The notes below the pieces were generated by a model that saw only the letters and a list, made by a program, of their open reading frames with translations, was not told where the DNA came from and searched no databases. Below, one piece after another: positions 6,428 to 17,170 of a stretch of DNA of 64,000 bases (position 1 is its first letter; the number at the start of each line of letters is the position of its first letter). The translations under genes were made by a program, and so were the position numbers. The stretch is from NCBI RefSeq assembly GCF_017814975.1, contig NZ_JAGIQA010000004.1, positions 1 to 64,000 on the forward strand. The letters run 5' to 3'. The DNA comes from Cupriavidus consociatus (GTDB taxonomy: Bacteria > Pseudomonadota > Gammaproteobacteria > Burkholderiales > Burkholderiaceae).

Positions 6428-9400
6428 ATGAATGCCCCCATGTCCCCCGATGCGGCCCGCCAGGCGCTGGCCGCTGTGTCGATCGATGACAAATACGCGC
6501 TGGAGTCCGGCCGTGCCTATATGAGCGGCGTACAGGCCCTGGTGCGCCTGCCGCTGCTGCAGCGCCGGCGCGATGCCGCAGCCGGCCACAGCACCGCCGG
6601 CTTCATCTCCGGCTATCGTGGCTCGCCGCTGGGCAGCTATGACCAGGCGCTGTGGCAGGCGCGCCGGCACCTGGCCGACAGCGACGTGGTGTTCAAGCCC
6701 GGCGTCAATGAAGAACTCGGTGTCACCGCGGTCTGGGGCTCGCAGCAGCTGGAGTTCGACGCCGCCAGCAAGAAGTTCGATGGCGTGTTCGGCATCTGGT
6801 ATGGCAAAGGCCCCGGCGTGGACCGCAGCGGCGATGCGCTCAAGCATGCCAACCTGGCCGGCACCGCGCCGCTGGGCGGCGTGATCGCGCTGGCGGGCGA
6901 CGACCACGTGTCCAAGAGCAGCACGCTGGCGCACCAGAGCGACCACACCTTCATGGCGTGCGGGCTGCCGGTGTTCTTCCCGGCGAACGTGCAGGACATC
7001 CTCGACCTGGGGGTGCATGCCTTTGCCATGAGCCGCTTCAGCGGGCTGTGGTCGGGCATGAAGACGGTGCAGGAAGTGGTGGAATCGGGCGCTTCTGTGG
7101 TCACCGACGCCGACCGCGTGCGCATCGTGCTGCCGGAGGATTTCACGCAACCGCACGGCGGCCTGCATATCCGCTGGCCCGATGACCCGCTCGCGGCCGA
7201 GGCGCGCATGATGGAGTTCAAGTGGCCGGCGGCGCTGGCCTATGTGCGTGCCAACCGCCTCAACCGCAATGTGATCGAGGGTCCCGATGATCGCCTGGGC
7301 ATCATCGCCAGCGGCAAGGCCTACAGCGACACGCGCCAGGCACTGCTGGACCTGGGGCTGGACGATGCCACCTGCCGCGCCCTCGGCGTCCGCCTGCACA
7401 AGGTCAGCGTGGTGTGGCCGCTGGAGCCGGACAGCGTGCGCGATTTCGCGCGCGGCCTGCGCGAGGTGCTGGTGGTCGAGGAAAAGCGGCCCGTGATCGA
7501 GCAGCAACTCAAGGACGAGCTCTATCACTACCCGGCTGCGGCGCGCCCCGCCGTGTTCGGCAAGTATCACCACGCGGACGGCACCGCTGGCAATGGCGGC
7601 GAGTGGAGCCACCGCAAGCCCGCCGAAGACTGGCTGCTGCGCGCCAAGGCCGACCTGTCGCCGGCGCTGGTGGCCAAGGCCATCGCGCTGCGGCTGAAGG
7701 CACTTGGCGTGCCAGCCGACGTGGCCGCGCGCATGGACCGGCGCCTGCAGGAGATCGCCGCCGGCGAACAGGCCAGCGCGCAGGGCGACAGCCGCGCGAC
7801 CGACCGCCTGCCCTGGTTCTGCCCCGGCTGCCCGCACAACACCAGCACGCTCGTGCCGGAGGGCTCGGTGGCGACCGCCGGCATCGGCTGCCACGGCATG
7901 GTGGTGTGGATGGACCGGTCCACCACCTCGTGGTCGCAGATGGGCGGAGAAGGCGTGCACTGGATGGGCCAGGCGCCCTTCAGCAAGCGCGCGCACATGT
8001 TCGCCAACCTGGGCGACGGCACCTACAACCACTCCGGCCTGCTGGCGGTGCGCCAGTCGATCCACGCCGGCGTGAACCTGACCTACAAGATCCTGTTCAA
8101 CAGCGCGGTGGCCATGACCGGCGGCCAGCCGGTCGACGGCCAGCTCGACGTGCCGGCGATGACGCGCGAACTGGCCGCCGAGGGCGCGCGCCAGATCGTG
8201 GTGGTGACGGATGAGCCGGGCAAGTACAAGGGTGCCGGCAACCTCGCCGCCGGCGTCACCGTGCGCCACCGCGACGAGCTGGACACCGTGCAGCGCGAAC
8301 TGCGCGAGGTCGCCGGCGTGACCGTGATCATCTACGACCAGGCCTGCGCCACCAAGAAGCGCCGCGAGCGCAAGCGCGGCACCATGGCCGACCCGGCGCG
8401 GCGCGTGGTCATCAACGAGCTGGTTTGCGAAGGCTGCGGCGACTGCTCGGTGCAGAGCAATTGCCTGGCGGTCCAGCCGGTGGAAACCGATTTCGGGCGC
8501 AAGCGCAAGGTCAACCAAGACACCTGCAACAAGGACTTCTCCTGCACCAAGGGCTTCTGCCCGAGCTTTGTCACGGTCGAAGGCGGCCGGCTGAAAAAGC
8601 CTGCTGGCGCGGCCGGCGGCAAGGCCACGCCGCCGGCGATCCCGATGCCCGCGCTGCCGGATGCCAGCAAGCCGCGGCGCATCGTGGTGGCGGGCATCGG
8701 CGGCACCGGCATCGTCACCATCGGCGGCGTGCTCGGCATGGCCGCCCACCTGGAGGGCAAGGGCGTGATCACGCAGGATGCGACCGGCATGGCGCAGATG
8801 GGTGGCGCCACCTGGAGCCATATCCAGATCGCCGCCAGCCCTGACGCGCTGCACGCCAGCCGCGTCGACCTCGGCATGGCCGACCTGGTGATCGCCTGCG
8901 ACACCGTGGTCGCTGCCAGCAAGGCTTCGCTGGCAGCGATGTCGCCCGCACGGACCTATGTGGTGCTGAACAGCCATCTCACCCCGACCGCGGCCTTCAT
9001 GCGCAACCCCGACTGGGATCCGCAGGCCGGCGAGGCGGTGGCGCGCATCGCGCGCGCCGTCGGCACAGGCCAGTTGGCGAGCTTTGACGCCGAGCAGGTC
9101 GCGAAGCAGTTGCTGGGCCAGTCGATCTTCGCCAACTTGCTGCTGCTCGGCCATGCCTGGCAGCAAGGCAAGGTGCCGCTGTCGCACGCGGCGCTGATGC
9201 GGGCCATCGAGCTCAATGGCGTGCAGGTGGACAGCAACAAGGCGGCGTTCGAATGGGGGCGCGTGTGCGCGCACGATATTTCGCAACTGCCGTCGCAACT
9301 GCAGTCGAAGCTGCCGTCGCAGCCGGCCGGCTCGCAGGTGATCCAGTTCGTGCGCAAGGTGCCGCTGGAGGAACTGGTGCGCAAGCATGCCGAGTTCCTG

Positions 9401-10024
9401 GCCGGCTACCAGAACGGGGCTTACGCGGCGCAATACGAGTCGTTCGTCAGCCGCGTACGCGCAGCGGAATCGCTGGTCGGCGGCACCCGCCTCAGCGAAG
9501 CCGTGGCCCGCTCACTGTTCAAACTAATGGCCTATAAAGACGAATATGAGGTGGCGCGCCTGCACACCGGCGCCGCCTTCCGCGAGCAGATCGCGTCGAT
9601 GTTCGAAGGCAAGGTACGCCTGGTGCACCACCTCGCGCCGCCGCTGCTGGCGCGCAGGAACAAGGACGGCGAACCGGTCAAGGGGGCTTACGGCCCATGG
9701 ATGCGCCATGCCTTCGGCGTGCTGGCCCGCCTCAGGGGCCTGCGCGGCACGCCGCTCGATCCCTTCGGCTACACGCAGGAACGCAAGCAGGAACGCGCGC
9801 TGATCGGCGAGTACCGCCGCAGCATCGAAGCCTTGCTGCCGGCACTTTCCGCGCACAACCTCGAACTGGCACTGGAAATCGCGCGGCTGCCGCAGGAGAT
9901 CCGCGGCTACGGCCACGTCAAGGCGCGCAACCTGGCCGCCACCCGCACCCGCTGGGAGCGGTTGATGGCGCAGTGGCACGCGGGCGACGCGCAGGCTCCG
10001 GCCAGGACCAGCGCGGCGGCATAG
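6428..10024 (+). CDS. Fused indolepyruvate:ferredoxin oxidoreductase (alpha, ferredoxin and gamma domains)
   Basis: At 1198 residues this is the single-chain form in which the IorA and IorB functions are fused. The N-terminal pyrimidine-binding part contains SGYRGSPLGSYDQ. A CPGCPHNTST motif and a thiamine-diphosphate motif GDGTYNHSG (about 529-537) follow. A cysteine-rich ferredoxin-like insert begins at C667 (CEGCGDCSVQSNC). The gamma domain has GIGGTGIVTIGG near 754, and the C-terminus has the DUF6537-type extension. The family oxidatively decarboxylates aryl- or branched-chain 2-oxo acids to acyl-CoA. The start at 6428 lies 90 bases after the LDH2 gene, so read-through is possible, but this gene could be independent of the catabolic arm. 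Confidence 0.9.
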   Translation: MNAPMSPDAARQALAAVSIDDKYALESGRAYMSGVQALVRLPLLQRRRDAAAGHSTAGFISGYRGSPLGSYDQALWQARRHLADSDVVFKPGVNEELGVTAVWGSQQLEFDAASKKFDGVFGIWYGKGPGVDRSGDALKHANLAGTAPLGGVIALAGDDHVSKSSTLAHQSDHTFMACGLPVFFPANVQDILDLGVHAFAMSRFSGLWSGMKTVQEVVESGASVVTDADRVRIVLPEDFTQPHGGLHIRWPDDPLAAEARMMEFKWPAALAYVRANRLNRNVIEGPDDRLGIIASGKAYSDTRQALLDLGLDDATCRALGVRLHKVSVVWPLEPDSVRDFARGLREVLVVEEKRPVIEQQLKDELYHYPAAARPAVFGKYHHADGTAGNGGEWSHRKPAEDWLLRAKADLSPALVAKAIALRLKALGVPADVAARMDRRLQEIAAGEQASAQGDSRATDRLPWFCPGCPHNTSTLVPEGSVATAGIGCHGMVVWMDRSTTSWSQMGGEGVHWMGQAPFSKRAHMFANLGDGTYNHSGLLAVRQSIHAGVNLTYKILFNSAVAMTGGQPVDGQLDVPAMTRELAAEGARQIVVVTDEPGKYKGAGNLAAGVTVRHRDELDTVQRELREVAGVTVIIYDQACATKKRRERKRGTMADPARRVVINELVCEGCGDCSVQSNCLAVQPVETDFGRKRKVNQDTCNKDFSCTKGFCPSFVTVEGGRLKKPAGAAGGKATPPAIPMPALPDASKPRRIVVAGIGGTGIVTIGGVLGMAAHLEGKGVITQDATGMAQMGGATWSHIQIAASPDALHASRVDLGMADLVIACDTVVAASKASLAAMSPARTYVVLNSHLTPTAAFMRNPDWDPQAGEAVARIARAVGTGQLASFDAEQVAKQLLGQSIFANLLLLGHAWQQGKVPLSHAALMRAIELNGVQVDSNKAAFEWGRVCAHDISQLPSQLQSKLPSQPAGSQVIQFVRKVPLEELVRKHAEFLAGYQNGAYAAQYESFVSRVRAAESLVGGTRLSEAVARSLFKLMAYKDEYEVARLHTGAAFREQIASMFEGKVRLVHHLAPPLLARRNKDGEPVKGAYGPWMRHAFGVLARLRGLRGTPLDPFGYTQERKQERALIGEYRRSIEALLPALSAHNLELALEIARLPQEIRGYGHVKARNLAATRTRWERLMAQWHAGDAQAPARTSAAA

Positions 10025-10122
10025 GCAAGCTCACACACGGCATCGACCACAGACTGAAGACAGCGAACGGGTCCCGGCCGCTGCGGCCGTGGATCCGCCA
10101 CAGAGACAGCGAGGAGACAACG

Positions 10123-11118
10123 ATGATGAAGACCGTACTGAACCGCTTTGGCCGTGCCCTGGGTGCGATCGCGCTTGCTACCTCATTCGCCGCCTGCGCC
10201 ACCGGTGCGCTGGCACAGGGCGGATATCCCAACCGCCCGATCCGCATCATCGTGCCCTGGCCCGCGGGCGGCGGTGTCGACGCCGTCACGCGCACGGTGG
10301 CCGAGAAGATGAGCGCCAGCCTGGGCCAGCAGGTGATCGTCGACAACCGCCCCGGCGCCACCGGCAATATCGGCGCCGGCATGGGCGCGAAGGCGGCACC
10401 CGACGGCTACACGCTGCTGGTCGCCAGCGCGCCGATGGCAATCAATGCCAGCCTGCACAAGAACCTGCCGTTCGACCTGGACAAGGACTTCGCGCCGCTG
10501 GGACTGATGGCGAGCTCACCCTACATGCTGGTGGTCAACCCGTCGGTGGCCGGCTCCGTCAAGGAACTGGTGGCGCGCGCCAGGGCGGAGCCCGGCAAGC
10601 TCAGCTATGCCTCGGTCGGACCGGGCACGCAGCAGAACGTGGTCAGCGAGGTGTTCAAGGAAACCGCCCAGGTCAACGTCGTGCACGCCCCCTACAAGGG
10701 TGGCCCGCAGGCGCTGACCGACATGGTAGGCGGGCATATCCACATGATGTTCCACGGCGTGCCGGCAGTGATGCCATTCGTCAAGGGCGGCCAGCTCAAG
10801 GCCATTGCCGTGGCGAGCAAGCAGCGCCTGCCGCTGTTCCCCGACGTGCCGACCATGGCGGAGGCCGGCTTTCCCGGCATCGAGGCCAGCGAATGGTATG
10901 GCCTGGTGGCGCCTGCCGGCACGCCCAAGGACATCATTGCGCTGCTCGGCAAGGAAATCGACAAGGCGCTGAACGCTCCCGGCGTGCGCCAGCAGCTGGC
11001 CAGCAAGGGCTATGACCCGGCCGCGCCGGGCTCGCCGGATCAGTTCGCGTCCTTCATGGCCGCAGAGCAGAGGAAGTGGGCGCTGGCGATCAAGCAGACC
11101 GGGTTCCGCCTGGAGTAA
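10123..11118 (+). CDS. Bug/TctC-family periplasmic substrate-binding protein
   Basis: A 331-residue protein with an N-terminal export signal (basic start, then a hydrophobic run ending ACATGALAQ) and the family hallmark YPNRPIRIIVPWPAGGGVDA. GARDs of the ligand pocket such as NRPGATGNIG and GPGTQQNVVS are present. Bug receptors bind carboxylates or amino acids for tripartite tricarboxylate transporters. The start at 10123 follows GAGGAG; the longer frame to 9697 overlaps the IOR gene. No tctAB lies next to it, as is common for Bug orphans in Burkholderiales. Its ligand may be the substrate of the upstream cluster. Confidence 0.88.
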   Translation: MMKTVLNRFGRALGAIALATSFAACATGALAQGGYPNRPIRIIVPWPAGGGVDAVTRTVAEKMSASLGQQVIVDNRPGATGNIGAGMGAKAAPDGYTLLVASAPMAINASLHKNLPFDLDKDFAPLGLMASSPYMLVVNPSVAGSVKELVARARAEPGKLSYASVGPGTQQNVVSEVFKETAQVNVVHAPYKGGPQALTDMVGGHIHMMFHGVPAVMPFVKGGQLKAIAVASKQRLPLFPDVPTMAEAGFPGIEASEWYGLVAPAGTPKDIIALLGKEIDKALNAPGVRQQLASKGYDPAAPGSPDQFASFMAAEQRKWALAIKQTGFRLE

Positions 11119-11801
11119 GCGGCCACCGTCGATCTCACGTTGCAGCAAGGCAGCGGCGACCGGACTGGGCGGGGTCAGGCCGGTTGCCGCGTCGGCGCTG
11201 CCCCGCCATCGTCCGGCAAGGACATCCACGGCTGCGCCGAGTCGCCACGACCGCGACACGCCGCGAGCCGCACCCCTCGCATTCCCCCATCATGCCTGCC
11301 TCCGCAATCGGTGCTACGCGTCCGGCGCCGTACCGATTGGGGCTTTCCCGAAGGTTTCCCTGTCGCTATTTCGCTGTGCGGAATTGTCAGCCGGTTTCCT
11401 TGACGATGCCGCGAAGCCTATGCAAAAGTCGGTGAAAACGAACGACCGTGCGGGAATACTCCCGACACCTCGTCCCCGGGCTTGCGCTGCTGCCGATGGC
11501 ACAGCGGCCCGGCAAGCCGGGCGGCCACGTTGCCGCATCGCACAGGAGACAGCCCATGCAGTATCCGCACCCCGCGTCCGCCCATCCGCCCCGTGACCGC
11601 CACGGCGCGACCCCGGCCACGCTGACAGGCCCGCGCCAGCCAGGCGCCGGTGCCCGCGATCCCGCGCGCACGCCGCGCACCTGATCCCACACGCCCCGAA
11701 TTCTTGCGTGGCAGCGCCCGGCGCTGCCGCGAGGGATCACGCGCGGCGTCTTGCCAGCGCGTGCCTGGATTTCCGAATCGCGAACCGCATGAGGTAACCC
11801 C
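11119..11801. other. 683-base gap before livH, no convincing gene
   Basis: Short open frames here lack both a ribosome binding site and any recognisable family. A small inverted repeat, CGGGA-ATAC-TCCCG, lies near 11452-11465. The stretch presumably carries the promoter of the liv operon, but I could not pick a clear -35/-10 pair. Confidence 0.5.
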
Positions 11802-12665
11802 GTGGCATTGTTCCTGCAACAGATACTCAACGGCCTGACGCTTGGCGGCGTCTACAGCCTGGTGGCGCTTGGCCTGACCCTCGTCTACGGCATCCTGCAC
11901 GTGCCCAATTTCGCGCACGGCGCGTTCTACATGGCCGGTGCCTATGTGTCGTACTACCTGATGACGGCGCTGGGCGTGAACTACTGGCTGGCAATGGTCG
12001 GCGCCGCGCTGGTGGTGGCAGTGCTGTCGATGCTGGCCGACCGGCTGGTGTTCCATCCGCTGCGCAACTCGCCCGAGCTGCACGACATGATCGCGGCCAT
12101 CGGCATCCTGCTGTTCCTGGAGGCCGGCGCGCAGGCGCTGTGGGGCGCTGACTTCCACCGCATGCCGACGCCGTACGGGCAGATCGTCGACGTCTTCGGC
12201 CTGACCGCGCCGCTGCAGCGCCTGCTGATCATCGGCGCCGCGTTTGCGCTGATGGTGCTGCTGCACCTGTTCCTCACGCGCACCATGACCGGCGCCACCA
12301 TCATGGCGATGGCGCAGAACCGCGACGGCGCCGCGCTGGTCGGCATCGATGCGACGCGCGTCACGCTGCTGGTCTTTGCCATCTCGGGCGCACTGGCCGC
12401 GATCGCCGCCACGCTGTACGCGCCGATCAACCTGGTCTACCCGAGCATGGGCAACCTGGTGATCACCAAGGCCTTCGTCATCATCATCCTGGGCGGCATG
12501 GGCAGCATCCCCGGCGCCATCGTCGGCGGGCTGATCATCGGCATGGCCGAGAGCTTCGGCGGCTTCTACGTTTCCACCGACTACAAGGACATCATCGCCT
12601 TCGTGCTGCTGGTGGTGATCCTCTCGATCCGGCCGCAGGGCCTGTTTGCCGGCAAGGCAGCCTGA
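11802..12665 (+). CDS. livH: Branched-chain amino-acid-type ABC transporter permease (LivH)
   Basis: A 287-residue membrane protein with about eight hydrophobic segments. It begins MALFLQQILNGLTLGGVYSL and continues ALGLTLVYGILHVPNFAHGA, both typical of LivH. The start codon is GTG at 11802, preceded by GAGGTAACCCC. The EAA-like loop GIDATRVTLLVFAISGALAA is present. It forms the inner-membrane channel together with LivM. The next gene starts 10 bases later. Substrates of such systems include branched-chain amino acids, amides and aromatic acids, so leucine specificity is not proven. Confidence 0.92.
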   Translation: MALFLQQILNGLTLGGVYSLVALGLTLVYGILHVPNFAHGAFYMAGAYVSYYLMTALGVNYWLAMVGAALVVAVLSMLADRLVFHPLRNSPELHDMIAAIGILLFLEAGAQALWGADFHRMPTPYGQIVDVFGLTAPLQRLLIIGAAFALMVLLHLFLTRTMTGATIMAMAQNRDGAALVGIDATRVTLLVFAISGALAAIAATLYAPINLVYPSMGNLVITKAFVIIILGGMGSIPGAIVGGLIIGMAESFGGFYVSTDYKDIIAFVLLVVILSIRPQGLFAGKAA

Positions 12666-12675
12666 GGAGTACGAC

Positions 12676-13702
12676 ATGAAAGCACTGCAAGGAAAAACCG
12701 GCTGGATGCTGCTGCTGGCCCTGGCCATCGGGTTCCCGCTGGTCACGCCCAACAGCTACTACCTGACCGTGATGACGCTGGCCTTCATCTACGCCATCGC
12801 CACGCTCGGACTCAACCTGATCACCGGCTACACCGGCCAGCTCAACCTCGCGCACGGCGGCTTCATGGCCATCGGCGCCTACACGCTGGGCATCCTGACC
12901 GTGGACCACCAGGTGCCATTCTGGCTCGCCTTCGTGCTGGCCGGCGTGGTCTGCATGGTGCTGGGCTACGTGGTCGGCGTGGTGTCGCTGCGGCTGAAGG
13001 GACATTACTTCTCGATCTTCACCATGTGCATCGGCTACATCATCTACCTGGTGATCGAGAAGTGGGAAAGCCTGACGCACGGCACCGTGGGGCTGATCGG
13101 CATCCCGGTGCCGGCGGCGATCGGACCCCTCGCGTTCGACAGCGTGCAGGCGCAGTACTACCTGGTGCTGTTTTTCCTGGCTGTGGGTACGTTCCTGATG
13201 CACCGCATCGTCACCTCGCTGCTGGGCCGCAGCTTCATGGCCGTGCGCAACAGCGATGCGCTGGCGGAAGCGCTGGGCATCAACCTGATGCGCACCAAGG
13301 TGCTGTCGTTCGTGCTGTCGGTGGGTTACGCCGGCTTTGCCGGCGCGCTGTACGCCGGCCAGGTGCGCTTCCTGGGACCGGACATCGCCCGCACCGACCT
13401 GACCTTCGACATGGTGATGTCGATGCTGGTAGGCGGCATCGGCACCATCTTCGGGCCGCTGCTCGGCGCGGTGCTGGTGCCGTGGATCACGCAATCGCTG
13501 CAGTTCATGCAGGACTACCGCATGCTGGTGTTCGGCCCGGTGCTGATCCTGCTGATCATCTTCGTGCCGGACGGCATCGTGGGTTCCTGGCTGAAGAAGC
13601 AGGCGCGCAAGGCCGCCGCCGCGCGCCGCCCTGTACCCGCTCGCCCTGTGCAACCCGCTGCCGGCAATAACGCTGTCCCGACCACCCGCGCCGGAGCCGA
13701 CC

Positions 13703-13710
<8 letters not shown>
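12676..13710 (+). CDS. livM: Branched-chain amino-acid-type ABC transporter permease (LivM)
   Basis: A 344-residue protein with about ten hydrophobic segments. LivM hallmarks include NLITGYTGQLNLAHGGFMAI and LRLKGHYFSIFTMCIGYI. The start ATG at 12676 follows TGAGGAG; a longer frame begins at 12646 inside livH. The C-terminus is a Lys/Arg/Ala/Pro-rich tail (about residues 305-344) that protrudes into the cytoplasm. The stop overlaps the start of livG by 8 bases. Confidence 0.92.
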
Positions 13711-14453
<743 letters not shown>

Positions 14454-14467
<14 letters not shown>

Positions 14468-15161
14468 ACGCGTCTCGCTGTCGTACGGCAGCTTCCGTGC
14501 CCTCGACAACATCACGCTGCACGCCGGCGCCGGCGAGCTGGTGGTGCTGCTGGGCGCCAACGGTGCCGGCAAGAGTTCGATCTTCCTGGCGATGAGCGCG
14601 ATCCACCGCATCAGCGGCGGCAGCATGCGCTTCGACGGGCGCGAGCTGTCTGGCATGAAACCGTCGCAGATCGTGCAAGCCGGGCTGGTGCATTGCCCGG
14701 AAGGCCGCAAGCTCTTTCCGGCGATGAGCGTGGAAAAGAACCTGGTGCTGGGCGCGTATGTGCATCGGCGCGACGGGGCGGGCATTCGCAAGACGCTGGA
14801 GGAGGTCTACGAACTCTTCCCGATCCTGCGGCAGAAAAAGGACGACCCCGCAGGCTCGCTATCCGGCGGGCAGCAGCAGATGGTGGCGCTGGGGCGCGCA
14901 CTGATGAGCCGGCCGCGCGCGCTGCTGCTGGACGAGCCGTCGCTGGGGCTGGCGCCGCTGGTGGTCAAGCAGATGTTCGAGATCATCCAGCGCATCAACC
15001 GCGCGGGGACCACGGTGTTGCTGGCCGAGCAGAACGCCTACGCGGCGCTGGGAATCGCCCATCGCGCGTATGTGATCGAGAGCGGAAAGATCGTGATGGA
15101 GGGGGACAGGGATACGTTGCTGAGGGATGAGGGGATTCGGAGGGCGTATATCGGCGGTTAA
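14454..15161 (+). CDS. livF: ABC transporter ATP-binding protein (LivF)
   Basis: A 235-residue ATPase with Walker A GANGAGKSSIFLA, an intact signature LSGGQQQMVALGRAL, Walker B LLLDEPSLGLAP and the H-loop-position motif LLAEQNAYAAL. The ATG at 14454 lies within the end of livG and gives a normal LivF N-terminus (MLQLERVSLSYGS). The last genes of the transporter are separated from livK by a REP-like element. Confidence 0.92.
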
Positions 15162-15196
15162 GGCTCGCAAGCCTCCGCCAAGTCCGACTGTGTGCT

Positions 15197-15315
15197 CCCT
15201 CTCCCGCTTGCGGGAGAGGGTTGGGGTGAAGGCTGCCGTGGCAACGAAGTTGACGCGTTGGCATAGCAACGTCCTGCCCTCACCCCCTGCCCCTCTCCCG
15301 CAAGCGGGAGAGGGG
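15197..15315. repeat. Pair of inverted REP-like palindromes between livF and livK
   Basis: The first hairpin (15197-15220) has arms CCCTCTCCCGC and GCGGGAGAGGG around TT. The second (15290-15315) has 12-base arms CCCCTCTCCCGC and GCGGGAGAGGGG around AA. Each is flanked by a GGGGTGA/TCACCCC tag, and the two tags face each other, so the pair forms one inverted unit. This resembles the dispersed REP/BIME elements of proteobacteria. No other copy is obvious in the window. Confidence 0.75.
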
Positions 15316-15380
15316 AGAAAACAAGCGGTCAATCACCGGCCGCAGACCAGACAAGCGCAGTACATCCAGGAGACATAGCA

Positions 15381-16553
15381 ATGCAAAGCAACATCATGCG
15401 CCGTATCTTCCCGCTGGCCGCCACCGCCGTGGCGGCGATGCTGGCTTCGGGCGCCGCGCTGGCGCAGGAAGTCGTCAAGATCGGCTATACCGGCCCGCTG
15501 TCCGGCGGCGCCGCGCTGTATGGCAAGAACGTGCTGTCGGGCGTGCAGATGGCGGTGGATGAAATCAACGCCGCCGGGCTGGAAGTCAAGGGCAAGAAGG
15601 TCAAGCTGGAAGTGGTCGCGCTGGACGACAAGTACTCGCCCGCCGAAGCCGCCATCAACGGCCGCCGGCTGGTGCAGCAGCACAAGACTGCGGCGATCTT
15701 CGTGCCGCATTCGGGCGGCATCTTCGCGCTGCAGGCCTTCAACGAGCAGGAGAAATTCCTGGTGATGGCCTATTCCAGCGTGCCGCGCATCACCGATGCC
15801 GGCAACAAGCTGACTATCCGCATCCCGCCGGCCTATACCGGCTATATCGAGCCGTTCATCAAGGCGCAGATGAAGCGCTATGGCAAGAACGTGGCGCTGA
15901 CGCCGGCCGACCACGACTATGCCAAGGCCTGGGTGCAGGCCTTCGTGCCGGCCTGGGAATCGGCCGGCGGCAAGGTGGTGGCCAACAACCCGATGTCGTA
16001 CACCAAGGCCACCGACTTCTACAGCGGCGTGTCGCGCGCCATCAGCGAGAAGCCGGACGTGATGTTCGTCGGCGGCCCGTCCGAGCCGACCGCGCTGGTG
16101 GTCAAGCAGGCGCGCGAACTGGGCTTCAAGGGCGGCTTTATCGTGATGGACCAGGCCAAGATGGACGAGATGGCCAAGGTCACCAACGGGCTGTCGATGC
16201 TGGAGGGCTCGATCGGCGTGCTGCCGCTGGTCAACGACAACCGCCCGGCGGCGCAGGCGTTCAATGCCAAGTACAAAAAGCTGCATGACGGTCGCGATGC
16301 GACCACCGAGATGTCGCTGAACTACACCATGGTCTACGCGCTGGCCGGCGCCATGAAGCTGGCGGGCACCACCGGCGATGCCGCGGCGATCCGCGCCAAG
16401 ATGCCCGACGCGGTGAAGGGGCTGGCCAGGGAAGTCAATCCCAACGAAGTCGACGGCATCGACGCCAAGGGCGGCTCGATGGCCGATACCGTGGTGGGCT
16501 GGGTGCAGAACGGCAAGATCTCGCAGGTGCGCCTGTCCGAGCTGGCCAAGTAA
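15381..16553 (+). CDS. livK: Branched-chain amino-acid-type ABC transporter substrate-binding protein
   Basis: A 390-residue periplasmic protein with a signal peptide (hydrophobic residues about 10-28, cleavage after ALAQ) and the Peripla_BP_6 opening VVKIGYTGPLSGGAALYGKN. A strong AGGAGA site precedes the ATG. It is placed after livHMGF with a 219-base gap that holds the REP-like pair, which may uncouple the abundant binding protein from the membrane components. A terminator follows its stop, marking the end of the transporter locus. Confidence 0.9.
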   Translation: MQSNIMRRIFPLAATAVAAMLASGAALAQEVVKIGYTGPLSGGAALYGKNVLSGVQMAVDEINAAGLEVKGKKVKLEVVALDDKYSPAEAAINGRRLVQQHKTAAIFVPHSGGIFALQAFNEQEKFLVMAYSSVPRITDAGNKLTIRIPPAYTGYIEPFIKAQMKRYGKNVALTPADHDYAKAWVQAFVPAWESAGGKVVANNPMSYTKATDFYSGVSRAISEKPDVMFVGGPSEPTALVVKQARELGFKGGFIVMDQAKMDEMAKVTNGLSMLEGSIGVLPLVNDNRPAAQAFNAKYKKLHDGRDATTEMSLNYTMVYALAGAMKLAGTTGDAAAIRAKMPDAVKGLAREVNPNEVDGIDAKGGSMADTVVGWVQNGKISQVRLSELAK

Positions 16554-16588
16554 GGTATCCAGACAGGCTGGCCAAAGAAGCTGGCCTG

Positions 16589-16630
16589 AAAAGCCCGGCG
16601 GGCCACGCGGCCTTGCCGGGCTTTTTCTTT
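16589..16630 (+). terminator. Intrinsic terminator after livK
   Basis: Stem AAGCCCGGC (16591-16599) pairs with GCCGGGCTT (16615-16623), followed by a T-rich run (CTTTTTCTTTT). It lies 36 bases past the livK stop. Confidence 0.85.
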
Positions 16631-16682
16631 TGGCGGGCAACCGATAGGATCCGGCTTACGCGTCTCAGTTGGAGAAAAGCCG

Positions 16683-17153
16683 ATGGCCAGCCAGACACCA
16701 GGGAAGACGGCGAAAGTCGCACGCAAGGCCGCTGCCATGGACAGCGCCGGAAAGCCCCGCTTGCTTTCCGGTGGCAATCCCCAGATCGCCAAGGCGGACG
16801 GCGATGCCCCGGTGCAGGCCTACATCGCCGCCATGCCGGGCTGGAAAAGCGATGTCGGCCGCCGCCTCGACGCGCTGATCGTGCGCCATGTCCCCGAGGT
16901 GCGCAAGGCAGTGCGCTGGAACTCGCCCTTCTATGGCGTCGAGGGCCAGGGCTGGTTCCTCAGCTTCCATTGCTTCACCAAATACATCAAGGTGGCGTTC
17001 TTCCGCGGCGCAGCGCTGAAGCCCATGCCGCCCGGCGAGTCCAAGGATGCGGACACCCGCTATCTCGATATTTACGAGCAGGACGACATCGACGAGGAAC
17101 AGCTGGGGAGCTGGATCCGGCAGGCGTCGGCAATGCCTGGCTGGAGCCCATGA
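16683..17153 (+). CDS. DUF1801 (YdhG-like) domain protein
   Basis: A 156-residue protein. Residues about 40-150 carry the DUF1801 pattern: VQAYIAAMPGWKSDVGRRLD, then VRKAVRWNSPFYGVEGQGWF, then the TKYIKVAFFRGA strand. The N-terminal 35 residues are Ala/Lys/Arg-rich and probably disordered. DUF1801 proteins share a fold with iron-chaperone-like Bacillus proteins, but their role is not settled. It is monocistronic, after the livK terminator and convergent with the J-domain gene. Confidence 0.75.
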   Translation: MASQTPGKTAKVARKAAAMDSAGKPRLLSGGNPQIAKADGDAPVQAYIAAMPGWKSDVGRRLDALIVRHVPEVRKAVRWNSPFYGVEGQGWFLSFHCFTKYIKVAFFRGAALKPMPPGESKDADTRYLDIYEQDDIDEEQLGSWIRQASAMPGWSP

Positions 17154-17170
17154 CGCCCTTCGGCGCGCGG

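Noticed and set aside
6407-9433. 1008-codon minus-strand frame
   Set aside because: Antisense to the fused indolepyruvate oxidoreductase; composition is His/Arg/Ala-rich with no motif.
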